Shown one piece after another: positions 35,901-46,993 of a stretch of 64,000 nt of DNA. The notes beneath the pieces are model-generated. The model was not told the DNA's origin. It saw only the letters and a list, made by a program, of their open reading frames with translations, and did no database searches. How positions within the stretch are numbered: the first letter of the stretch is position 1; every line of letters begins with the position of its first letter. This stretch comes from Undaria pinnatifida (Eukaryota > Sar > Phaeophyceae > Laminariales > Alariaceae), in contig JABAKD010000024.1 in NCBI GenBank assembly GCA_012845835.1, positions 533,862-597,861 on the forward strand. The letters are read 5' to 3'. The position numbers were made by a program, and so were the translations under genes.

Positions 35901-36975
35901 TAGAGTAGCCCATTTAATTTGGCGTCTTTGTCTAGAAGAAGCGGGTGGCGTTCTAGGCCCTCCCCCGCCAAAAACAAGCCTCCGAGACTGAAGGTCAGGC
36001 TGACTTATATCGTTGTTTCTATTGTATAGAATTATTCTCACGACGTCAGCTAGCTGTGAGTTCGACGCATTTAGAGTCGATACTAATATTTATCCCAGCA
36101 CGGGGAGACCTAGCATGTAGCATATACCAGGTAGTAAATAGCACACAATGTATGTGCAGATGTTGACCACACTGTTGTGTGGTTCGAGGTCGGCGACTTG
36201 GCAGAAGAAGACACACGAAGGACGGGTTGAATTTCGTCGTGGCTTCCGTTTAGCATGGGGAGAGCTAGCCCGTGTACCTAGTACCATATAGCATGTGTGC
36301 AGGTAGGTGTCAACTATTAATATAATAGCTATTGTGTGGTTCTAGATCGGGGATTTTGCAGAAGGAGGCACCGAGAATCGAAAGATAGACGCAGAGAATA
36401 GCTTCCTCGATTGGGTTTGTTTGGGATGTTTTTAATCCTGCTGGCTACATAGATAGGAGGGGTAGAAGGTTATTCTGCAACGGACACTGTCTGGCGGAGA
36501 ATTTAGCAATTACTCGTTACAGTAGCAAAATCAAAATGCGGTACTTACTTGTCAGGCGTACTTTGTCGGCCATCCGCCACACCCAATAATCGATCATTCA
36601 AATAGATAGCGGGATGCTTCGTGGCACGCTTTTTCGTGGTATTTTTTTGTAGCCGAGTGTTTTTTTCACAAACCTGGTATTATTTTCTGCCCGAATTATT
36701 GACCACTCCTCCTGACGAAAAAGCCCATGATGAGTACGGTACGGTACGGTACGCAAGAGAGACGTAGGGGTACGGGAAATATCAGTACGATTGCACTAGA
36801 TTTGAATTCACTTCATTTGATAGTGAATTTCTTCTACGTCGCCTTCTCATGTGGCTAGAAATCATACACGTCGGCCAAGGTGTCACGCACCATTATTAAT
36901 AATAGTAGTATATGTCTTTGTATCTGCAATCCCCGCTCGCGCCACACCATTACACCAATACACCAATACACCTGA
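32906..36975. other. Unassigned sequence
   Basis: A frame pair at 32895-33262 is open on both strands but neither translation is recognised. 33800-36800 is A/T-rich in places with small duplications (such as GGCCTTGTGCGAAGGCAA at 35145). No gene is supported. Confidence 0.4.
36098..36390. repeat. ~155 bp diverged tandem duplication
   Basis: Segments starting GGGGAGACCTAGCATGTAGC and GGGGAGAGCTAGCCCGTGTA share order and many words, including TTGTGTGGTTC and GCAGAAG. Confidence 0.7.
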
Positions 36976-37542
36976 CTATGTAGTGGGAAGGGGGAGAAGG
37001 CGACAAAAAACACTGGTCCATTTGAAATCGACTTCTTCAGGTATCTTCAAAGCACCGATGATACACCGGGCTGTGCCCATATCGGCCGTACCAACTGCGT
37101 ACCAAAAGCGGCGAAACCCACCAACGCTCGTTCGTTTTTTTGTCGTCGTGGATGTTTTGGCGGAGCGCAACATAACTGTGAAATCGGAGTCATTCTTATC
37201 ATCCTTACAGTATGTAAGGTAGGAACCGAATAAATCGGTATGTTCTTTCGTTAGAATGCCGTTATTAAGATCGAAAACTACAATTGGAATGCTAGGCCTG
37301 AGAGGTAACTGACATATATATTTCTTGCTACAGCATTTTTCTTTGATTTCCAGCTCAACCATCACTAGTAAGAGCTCTTTGCCCTCGGCGACCTCCTGGA
37401 CAAGCCACAAGCCGTGGTCGCAGGTGTCTTCCCTTCGCCCCCCCCGGTACGTGCCGTCATCTTTATCGCGCATAGGGCTCCCATAGGTGGCCGCGGCGTC
37501 ACCAATTAATAGGTCGCCCACAGGCTTAGAGTGCTTGCCCAT
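36976..37542 (-). CDS. Hypothetical protein, 188 codons
   Basis: Opens MGKHSKPVGDLLIGDAAAT. The first ~25 codons derive from the neighbouring CCCATGGGT-type array. The remainder looks protein-like: CDHGLWLVQEVAEGKELLL, PIVVFDLNNGILTKEHTDL, GSYLTYCKDDKNDSDFTVML and RFWYAVGTADMGTARCIIG. No domain is recognised. It could be a single-exon gene, an exon whose true start is elsewhere, or a remnant of an inserted element. Confidence 0.4.
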   Translation of the reverse strand: MGKHSKPVGDLLIGDAAATYGSPMRDKDDGTYRGGRREDTCDHGLWLVQEVAEGKELLLVMVELEIKEKCCSKKYICQLPLRPSIPIVVFDLNNGILTKEHTDLFGSYLTYCKDDKNDSDFTVMLRSAKTSTTTKKRTSVGGFRRFWYAVGTADMGTARCIIGALKIPEEVDFKWTSVFCRLLPLPTT

Positions 37543-38060
37543 GGGTCACCATGAACTATTATTAATAGAACGATAGTGACTCTTCGATCTATGGGCTTTC
37601 AATGAGTCACGTGTGGGTCACCACCCACGGGTATGGAGTTATGTCCCACGAGTCGCCCATGGATCACCCATGAACTAAAACGATAGTGGTCCTTCGATCT
37701 ATGGGTTTTCTATGGGTCGCCCGTGGGTCACCCACGGGTATGGAGTGCTGTCCCATGAGTCGCCCATGGGTCGCCCATGAGTGTTTTGTGTACTGGCCGC
37801 CATGAGTCATACTCGGATTTGTAGCACGGACCTACGGGTGAAAAGTGTTTGCCCATGGGTCGCCCATGGTTCACCCATGAATTTAGAGTGCTGCCCCAAG
37901 AACTGCACATGGGTCGCCGATGCATTTTGCGGTGGTGCGCCATTGGCGGCCCATGCCGTCACCCATAAAATAGGTCGCCCACCAGTTTAGCGTGCTCGCC
38001 CATTTGTCTCTGTTGGATCACCCATGGATCGCTCACGGGTCGCCCACGGGTGGCGCGTGC
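37530..38060. repeat. CCCATGGGT/CCCACGGGT array D
   Basis: Irregular copies of GGGTCGCCCATGGGTCACC with a larger duplicated block (GATAGTGACTCTTCGATCTA at 37572, GATAGTGGTCCTTCGATCTA at 37683). A smaller outlier with three CCCATGGG words is at 38523-38575. Confidence 0.9.
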
Positions 38061-38135
38061 CACGATAAAGGTCCATTAATAGCATTAAGGTATACAATTT
38101 TTGGTTTTTTTCTGAATGACGGGGCTCCTGAAATA

Positions 38136-38241
38136 ACCTATTCATAACCTGTTCATAACCTAATCATAACCTGTTCGTAACCTAATCATAACCTATTCAT
38201 AACTTATTCATAACCTATTCATAGCCTATTCATAACCTATT
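38136..38241. repeat. 11 bp tandem repeat CATAACCTATT
   Basis: About ten units of CATAACCTATT with variants CATAACCTAAT and CATAACCTGTT. Confidence 0.92.
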
Positions 38242-41200
38242 AAAGAAAAAGTGTTCGGGAGGTTTGTACCTAGGTCGTGGCTTGGGCGTCTGGAGTCTAA
38301 CCAATACTTTTTTACAGGGCTCCCGAAGTGAGCAGGCATACTATGATAGATACAAACCAAACCCTGCTCCTGTACCGTACACAATTAGTAGCACCACATC
38401 ATATGCATCACATTGTATGCATTGCATCATCTACGTTGCATCTACATTGCATCTACATCGCATCTACATCGTGTCTGGTTCGAGTACTGGCCAACGGGTC
38501 ACTCATCAAGCCAATGCTACAAGTGCCCATGGGTGCCCCATGGGCTTGAAGTGCCCATGGGTACCCCATGGGCTTGTGGCATTGGTCATCACATTGGAAG
38601 ATCCATTGTATACGTTTGAGTTTGTCGTCGGGTGGCCCGTGGGTTTCCCATGCCCGTTTGATGGGATGGTTCTATTAATGAAGAGGTTGTATGATAAAGA
38701 GGTTGTATGGTAAAATAGTTTGTTGCGTGATAAAGAGGCATGTTGTAAAGAGGGAGCCCAGGGGTAGGAGCGCGACGGAGTAACGTTAAATAAATATCAA
38801 ACAGTAAATATGACGTGTCAAATCGATTTATAATGAACATGCGCGAACACCGACAACATGATCTCATCTGAAGAACGTCACATCATCGCCACACGTTTAG
38901 ACGTATTTTTTTTCTACTTTTTCTTGGTTTTTTTTGTGCGTAGATGACCGCAGCCACCCCCGGGCAATACAGTGCTGAGCCCCGATTGTGATGGGAAATG
39001 AAGCGAAAAAGCGTATTTTGGGGCCTCCAGCGGCGCCTCCAGCGGGGCCCCCTCACGAGCGGGGGGGGGGGGCTATTGGCTGAGCCACCCTCGGCCGCCT
39101 CGTTTACTCGCTTCGTTCGGCCAGCGCACTGTTACTGTTGCAGTCCAGTATACTGATTGAATTTTACCACAGGCACAGCATAATCGATACTGACCAAGTC
39201 AGTGCCCAGCCCTATGATTTGGAGAAAAGCAAGAGGAGTGCTATCCGGCGATGGTGATGGCGATGGCGATGACCAGTCGGGAACCATGTGGCCTGAGTAT
39301 ACGACCAATAAGCATATTATAGTCTATATACATACATTTATATATGGATATATAAGAAAAACATGATTGAAATTCCAACAATAACATCGGTTGGAGGTGA
39401 GAAGGGCTCCCCGTCATTCGAGAAAACTTTCAGCCGAAATGTGCTTTACCAGTTACACTCTTGTATTTTTTTTTATCGTATTAATAGCACAGCACGCGTC
39501 CGCATTGAATTCCCATGATTGATGGGAGGCGTGTGCTAAGACGGGGAGGGTAGTGCTTTTTGTCCAAAATATTTCCGATTTAGACAGGACTCTTCACCGG
39601 AGGGTGTACCCTTTGAAACATCGTCTGAACCTCAATTAATTGTGCTTTACACTGTTATTAATTGCATTTTGACACCCTGGGGCCCCATAGGATCATTGAT
39701 CAGAGAGGGTTGCTCTGGCTTCGAACGCGTTGTTCCGGTCAAAAAACAGCTTCTGACTGAGCACTAGAAGTTCTTGCATAAAACAAGTACTTACCTAGGC
39801 CATAGGATTGTTGATCCGAGTGCGCATCTGGGTTTCGGTTCAAGAAAAGCTTTTGTGGGCGAGCAACAGAATTTCTTGAACCAAAAATAAATGTCTTACT
39901 TTGCAGTAAAACGAGAGAGCGTGCTGCGACTCGCTAAAATTCGATGAAAACATTCAAGCACATATTTAGGTTGACAGCGGGAATGCTGAACCCTATGTGC
40001 GCGATAAAAAATGGAAGCACATACCAGGGGGGAGAAAGATTAGACACCTGTGACCACGGGATGTTTGTCCAGAAGGTTGCTGGGGGTAAAACGTGTCATG
40101 GGTCAACTTTGAGCTGAAAGATGGAAAGTAAAAGCGACGAGAGCCTCCCAAAAAAAAAGGTAAAAATTCACGCCTCGTGTAGCACGAACCGGGACACCGA
40201 CTCCTCCCTTTATGTATCTCTAGTGCGGTGTAGGGGTTGCAGTTGTTGGTATTAATGTTAATGTTGTTAATGCTTATGTTGGTGTTGGTGTTGGTGTTGG
40301 TGTTGAGTTGTTGTTAATGTTGTTCTTTTAATGTTGAGCTCCTAAAGTGAGGAACCAGCTTCTAGTCGAATAGTCGACAGTCATAACTTTACGAGTACAA
40401 ATTGTTTTAGGGCGAGGGCATAGAAGCTTAGTCGGGTTTTTCGCGAACGGGTGTAATTTGTATTCGAGGTAATGAGGTTTCGGGTGATGATGTTGATGGT
40501 GTTGATGATGATGATGATGATGTTGATCATGTCGATCATGTTGATCATGTTGATCATGTTGATATTATTGAGCTCCTCCTCATCATGTTCTGGGAGTGCT
40601 CACAGGGATTTTCTTAGAATCTGCTGTGCACAACAATGCAACAATGCATCAAACGACCATATTGAAGGGCGCGTGCCCATGCAAGGATCAAATAATAACG
40701 TGCGTATGATCCGAAACCCTTCGACCTCTATGTGCATGAAAAGGGCAAGAAGAGTTTTTTCGCTCGACAATATTTATTTTGTGCTGTCTCCGGCTATTTA
40801 TTTGGCGCTGTTTTTGTACTCCAAAATACCGAGGTAGAACCGCACCAACATCAAACGTTTGGCACAAAGTACGAGTACACCCCCATCACTCCCCCGTCGA
40901 GGTTGGCTCAACCCCCTCCAAGGCGGTGCCCCCCTTCGTGTACCCAGGTAGCGTTTGTGTTTTCAATCGCACTTCGCCTATACACTGACGAATATAAGCG
41001 TTGTGTTTACCATCCGATGTTATTCTGTAGTACGTATGAGCTTCAACGTAGAGCACTCAATCAAGTGCTTCCCCACAAAAATATAAAAGCACTTTCTGCA
41101 GTGTTAGCATAGGTTTTGTCTTGCAATAACTAAATTAAATGCCCCACGGCCTGATGCACGAAGCGCAATAACAGGAGCAACAGACGGCGTGTTCCGCGAA

Positions 41201-42544
41201 AGGAAACACACCGAAGGCGTACTTTATAGCCCCGCGGAGGGGCCTTCGCGGGGGGGGGACAGCTCCGCCGGAACCCTATCCGGGTGTAAGAGGCCCCGGC
41301 GAAGGCAAAGCACTGCTGTAGTATAATATAGAGGCGTGATACAGGCGCCAATGAATGGTCAGGAATATACCCCTTGACAACAACAACTGTAGACTGGTAC
41401 CTAGCATGTGTTTTTGCCTATGGAAACGGCGCCCCAAAAACCGTTCAGTTACCAAGTATTATTGACGCGCAGCACACTCCCTCTTTTTATTAGTCCATTC
41501 GATCTTCTGCGGGGAGGGGCGGTCAGCAGCCACACCAATACGGAGTACTAATCGCTGAGTATGGGACGGATAACAGGAACCTCTCCCTCCCCCCCAAACG
41601 AACGCCGCGCGATTTCGGTGAAACTAACTCAACCGCGCATTTATGACATATTTTTTTTATAATATATATATATATATGCTGCTGGTGTATAATGTTCTCT
41701 TTCGGCCGCCGCAGGGCTGACTACTTGGCATTTACTGGAAGCAGCGTTGTTGCGAGACTTGTGCAGATAGATGAAGGCTTCTTTGTTGGGACTTTCGAAC
41801 AGGCGCTCTGCAACACATTTCGGCATGTCATGTACGGCGATGTATGTGTTCAGAATGTTTTGATTTTGGTCCTCTTCACCCTCCTAGCGGGTGGGCGTAC
41901 CCATCTGCTGCTTGTGTCTCTACACTAGTCTTTTGACCATTACTAATTAATAATGACCACACATACATCCCGTTCGAGACGGGACTATTAAAATTTAAAT
42001 AGAGCGGGGGAAAGTAGTATGATGGTAGTGGGTGGTGGGTTTTTCCAACCCGCGCCTTCTCCTACGGCGAGAGAGAACGTTTATTTGTTGATTATACGTC
42101 GACAGCCGTCGTCTACACTTACTTATTATAGAATATGAAAAGGTGGGAAATATTTTTATTCTTATCCGCTCCAGCGAAAGAGACACGTGCAATATTTCAC
42201 AAGTCATACAAGTGATTACCTACGTAGATCATATGAACAGTACAAAAAGTAGGTGATGTGACTGCTGCAGTTGCCGCTTGCTTGGAGATATTGTGTTCAG
42301 GATCTATGCAGGAGTGTCTGTAAATTTTTATCACAGATCGAACCCAGGAATAAACGAATAGCTTTTCATAAAGGAATAGTCTAGTATTGTAGACATTTTC
42401 TAGATAATTCAACATGCAAATCGCACGGCTCCCACGAGAGGTCTGGATCATAAACATGTGTCCGCGTGCAAGATTACATCACGTTACGTGTAGGTGGGGA
42501 TCGGTGACCTGCCCGACGTGTGCGCATACACTATATATAGTCTA
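38242..42544. other. Unassigned sequence with simple repeats
   Basis: Contains GATGTTGATCATG-type repeats (40484-40565), short A/T runs and the duplication at 39685-39902. Open frames here are short or follow simple repeats. Nothing further is supported. Confidence 0.4.
39685..39902. repeat. ~116 bp diverged tandem duplication
   Basis: CCATAGGATCATTGATCAGA...GTACTTAC and CCATAGGATTGTTGATCCGA...GTCTTAC are related along their length. Confidence 0.8.
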
Positions 42545-43095
42545 TTATAAAAATTAAAATACACTCCAGCTGTGAGATCGAATATTTTGTCGAAACTCAT
42601 ATTTGAAAACTCTGTGTGATATTCCGATCGCGCGTATTACGGGTTGTGTGTCCTCATCAAGGATATAGGTCGGCGACTCCCCTTGCAACTACAGTGTAGC
42701 TATCAGGGTCAACAGGGTGATGTTAGGCAGTCTGTGCGCGGAAACTATAAAAAAAAAAACGTTTCTGAGGGGGACAAAATCTGACAGCTGTGGAAGGAAA
42801 TGCATCAGATCATCAAGTGAATACTGTAAGTCGAAAAACCGGTGAGGGGAGGGCGGAGTTTTTAAGGACTGGGGGCCTGATTTTGATCAAAAGGGGGGGC
42901 GGGAGGGGGGGGGGGGGGGGGGAGGGGACGGGTGGGGCAGGTCAATTTGTGCGTGCAAACTATAAATCCTTCTTGTGGGGGAGGGGGGGGGATAATGTGC
43001 CGGGGGCGGGCGAGGGGCGGGGCGGGAGGGCTTTAGGCCGCATAGATGATGTAGGGGTTTGCTATACGCGTGGTGCTAGGTTTAGGCGATGGTGC
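42545..43095 (-). repeat. Dispersed repeat, copy 2 (inverted relative to 21703-22125)
   Basis: Contains GGATATAGGTCGGCGACTCC, GCTGTGGAAGGAAATGCATC, then a long G-rich tract (42890-43030) and GTAGGGGTTTGCTATACGCG, matching copy 1 in reverse order. A short third fragment (ATATAGGTCGGTGACTCCCG) is at 33946. Confidence 0.88.
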
Positions 43096-43934
43096 TATAT
43101 ATATTGCAATGTTTTGGCCGCGTGCGTGGCGAAAAAACGTTTGCGCGGGAGCGAAACGCGGGCTGCGCGCAACCCGCCTTTTTTGCCCTTGGTTCTTCTG
43201 TTGCGCGATTCAGATGTATGTGAGGACTTCCGACCGAAAAGCGACGCCAAGGCAACACAAAACCAGTATGAGTATGAGGGCGGGGCGTGGTCGCGGAGTA
43301 TTGTAGGCGCCCACCAAAAATGGCGTTTCGTCCCTTAGTTCGTCCAGATCAAAAAATAATATAATAATCCGCGACTGCTGCTGTGTTCGTCAGCCTGAAA
43401 ACTCTAGACCCCTTGGGACTTCATTTACTTGCAGAGAGGAAAGTTGCGAAAAAAACATATCTGGTACACTACAGTAATTCATGATACGCCAGGTACCTGG
43501 GTGGTATTTTATATTGTTTGTCTATTTCGGCATCGACTATGCTGTATGTATGCGAAGTAAAATTTCGGCTGCTAGATAGATTATTACTTGGAGATGCCAG
43601 AGTTCCCGAACCACAGCTGCTGAAGGAGTTGTACCTGGCGCGTGGGGCATGATGTTGACCGCGCTGCTGCGCGCTGATCGACGCTAGATTATTTCTGATA
43701 CTATAACCGCCGCGTAATCGCGGCTAATAGGCTTTTGCAATGCTGTACCCGGTGTGGTACAAAAGGTACATCATGCTCTCTTTCAGCCGGTGAGTCGAAG
43801 AAAATAACAATTAGCCCTCGGGCATGTAGTATGTCCCCTTTGAGGCAGCGCACGCAGGAAGTGCAGCAGAGTAATAAGTACGAACCATGACAGACAGCTG
43901 TAGTAGTAGCATTTCATTATCGATAACAAAGCTG

Positions 43935-44060
43935 TTCGTAAACAACAAGAAGAGCGCGCAGCAAGCGGTGGAATCGGAATAGAAGTTGCATGCGGCATGC
44001 ATTAGACAGGTAGCTGCGATACAGAGCAGCAAGAAGAGCACACAGCAAGCAATTTCAGCA
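43935..44060. repeat. 82 bp diverged tandem duplication
   Basis: AACAAGAAGAGCGCGCAGCA and AGCAAGAAGAGCACACAGCA with following sequence recur at 43944 and 44026. Confidence 0.7.
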
Positions 44061-44159
44061 ATAATATAGTCTGCATAAGAGGTGTAGATGTGGGTGTGTG
44101 ATGGAATCGGAAGCATGAGCGAGCGTGACACCACGCGCCCATACCCTAACTGACACAAG

Positions 44160-45140
44160 ATATCACCCGTACATTATACTTCGAAGTATAAGATATCACA
44201 CACCCCCACAGGATACGACACCCCGGTGATAATTTATGGCGTTTCTGACAAACCATCCATTCATCACCCGGGGTACATAATAAGATCACACACACCCCGG
44301 TGATATATCGTAGTGTAGATTTGTGGTTCGTGTCTTCGATTTTTGGTCGTAGTGTCTCTGCGTAGTAACTCTTTTTTGGTGTACCGATAGCGAGGTAGAT
44401 AGCAGCAGCCCACTTTTGTGTCGGGGCAGGACGGATGGCGCAGCCACCGCCTCGTATCATATCGGGAGAGGTACCTTCGATTTAGGTATATACTCCGGAG
44501 TATATATTTTTATGCTCCAATCTAAGCCCGTATTTTGTTTGAAACAGTCTTTGGCGTTGAGGGGGTTGAGTCATATTGGGCGAGGTACCTTCGATTTAGG
44601 TATAATATTTTGTTTTCTTATGCTCCAAGTCCAAGCCCGTATTTTGTTTGAAACTTTCTTGGGCGTTGAGGGGGTTGAGTCATCGCCGAGGTCATGTGCT
44701 TTAAGGAGTTTCGTCACCTACGTCGGGCCCCTTTGGTTTACCACAACCCAATATCACAGGTACCTACAGCAGGAGTGCGGGGAGTGCGGGGCAGCTGCAA
44801 GTGTTCGTGCAGACATACCACACCCCTTCAAGTGTGCGGCAGCAGCGGTTCAACTGTTATCACACCCGCTTTTATCACACCCCCAAACACACCCTGTGGG
44901 TGTTCGGACGTGCTATCACACCCCCTTTTTATCACTCCCCCTCATTTCTCATGTACCACACCCCCAAACACACCTTGTGGGTGTTCGGACGTCCTACCAC
45001 ACCCCCTGGTTGATCACACCCCCCTTGGGCCCCCTGTGAGCTGCACTTTATCACCCAGGGTACACAAGATGTCACACCCCCCACAGGATACCACACCCGG
45101 TGATAATATTTTTAAATCCCAAAATATTATAACCGGGGTG
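44160..45140. repeat. Cluster of CACACCCC/GGTGATA repeats
   Basis: Many copies of ATCACACCCCC and CCCCGGTGATAA, including a direct duplication of CCCAAACACACCCTGTGGGT then GTTCGGACGT at 44880 and 44958. The same ACCACACCCCCGGTGATAA word reappears in intron 14 at 63470. Confidence 0.85.
44464..44690. repeat. 114 bp tandem duplication
   Basis: GAGGTACCTTCGATTTAGGT through GTTGAGGGGGTTGAGTCAT occurs at 44468 and again at 44582 with few changes. Confidence 0.92.
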
Positions 45141-45869
45141 TGTTATATTGTGTCTGTTACGGTACTCGTTGACTAGTACCCGAGGGTAAGAGACTACTGC
45201 TTGCTGTAATAATAATAGACCATGCAGCAGTATAATAGATAGGTCCATTGGCAGCGCCGGTTGAGCATGTTCCTGTTGCCCGTTATATAGTGCCTGTGAA
45301 CATGTGAAACTGTTTGACACAGATTGGAGCCACCACTGGTGTCAGTATGCAGAGTAGCTAGTGGTAGAGTGCCGGTCCTTCCGACTAGCACATACCGGCA
45401 CAGCCGTAGTAGTGATGGTATGGAAACACCACCACTTATTTTTCACTGCTGGTGTTTATGCTTTGTTTACTGCTGGTGTTCTATGCCTGAGACACAGCAA
45501 GTAGCACAGCAGCCGTTGATATACGTGGCATATACCATGTACCTGCTGCTGTATCGATCTACATACAAGTGCACCCTGGGGCGTGCACCGTACTTCAAGC
45601 GGCGACTGCACAAGGACTGAAGAGCACAGCAGCAGGAGGAGGCAAAATTCAAAAATCTCCTAGCGAATTGTTCTGTATGCGCTTCATGCGATTATTTCGA
45701 ATTGTTCTGTCTCGCAGCAGCGGCGCAGTAGCAGTCTGCTCCCACATAACTAGGGACGGACACCACAAGCGTGTGTGCTGACGGCGATGCCGTTGGGTAG
45801 CAACGCAGCAACGCAGGAACACACAACACACAGGCGTTATCGCCACTATTATTAATACTAAAGTCTATA

Positions 45870-46118
45870 CAGTAGGGGGCCCCCAATAAGGCGGTATCGC
45901 GAGGTAAAAGGCGGTCAAAATCGACTGGCGTGGCTGGCAACTTGCAAACTTGTCCACAACTTGTCCCTATGGATTTTACATATTGGTTGGAACGACACCA
46001 CGAATACCAGCGACATGAATACGCCGGCTCCCCTCAAAAACAGCGAAAACGTGGTCATATTTGCTCTCAGGCACGCAACACCGCCTTATCAGTCGTATTG
46101 ATACTGGGGGGCCCCCTA
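45870..46118. mobile_element. MITE-like element of the AAGGCGGT family
   Basis: The left end CAGTAGGGGGCCCCCAATAA runs into GGCGGT. The right end has ACCGCCTTAT and then GGGGGGCCCCCTAC, giving imperfect terminal inverted repeats. The internal GGCGGTCAAAATCGACTGGC matches the reverse complement of the 52694-52890 element. The exact right boundary is unclear because CAG triplets follow. It lies about 630 bp upstream of the propeller/WSC gene start. Confidence 0.55.
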
Positions 46119-46744
46119 CAGCAGCAGCACTACCACGTAGTTACTAATAGTGATCTCGTACAAGGTGTGCACTCTCGTACAACTTACCTGCGTACCTGGC
46201 CCGAGGTACGCAGGAATCTCCAAGCTGTCCGCTGCCCATGGGGCCACGGGTCTGGAAAAAAATATCTGAGATTTCCAACCATCCAACATATGAGGATTTG
46301 GATATAGGGATCTTTCTCGATAATACTTGACCGATTTGGTGCGAAGAACCGAATCTCTCATGTATGTATTTCTGGCCGGGTATATGTATTTACCGACCAT
46401 TTCGGAACTTTTTTGTGTGAATTCAAATCTTAACCCTGCGTGTACGTGCGTCCTGGCGTCCTGCCGTCGTACCTCCTCCCGCCCTCCCAAAATCACACAT
46501 CAACATTTCGGCACACCTTGTTGTACTCGTTAGCGCTAGCCACCGCAATCCCCTGTCCAGTCCTCGGCGCTGACGGTGTTGGCGCTGTTGCTCCAACCCA
46601 GAGTCGCCTTGCGAAGTATTTCAATAGCACGCTGCTGTTGCTGCTGCTGTTGAAAGGTGCACGCTTCTCGCTTCTTGTAACAGATACTCTCGGTTTGATA
46701 TATTCGTTCGCCACAACAGCAACAGGAGAAGCCAACGTCGCGCC

Positions 46745-46993
46745 ATGGGGAGATCCCTGCTTCCTATTGCAGCAATTGTGGCAGCAACGGCAGCGCCCTA
46801 CCTCGTTGCGGCGCACCAGCACTGCCACTTCGGCGCACGGAATCCCATTGTTGGGTTCGAGTCTGAGGTGGGTTTCTGCAGCACCGATGATCCCGATGGA
46901 TTCTGCTGCGACACCGTCGAGGAGACTGAGGTTCAAACGCGGTACAATGCGGCTGGAAGCTTGACCGGGGACTGCGCTGACCTACACAAAGAG
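46745..46993 (+). CDS. Exon 1: signal peptide and start of folate-receptor-like module
   Basis: Encodes 83 residues. The hydrophobic segment [19 protein letters not shown] is followed by HQHCHF and a Cys-containing stretch ending GDCADLHKE. The exon ends in phase 0 at GAG before GTGAGA. The start has a near-ideal context (GCGCCATGG). Intron 1 is the longest of the gene (4614 bp). Confidence 0.88.

Noticed and set aside
40472-40837. Met/Leu/Ile-rich 121-codon frame
   Set aside because: The N-terminal half is a GATGTTGATCATG simple repeat and the remainder has no domain.
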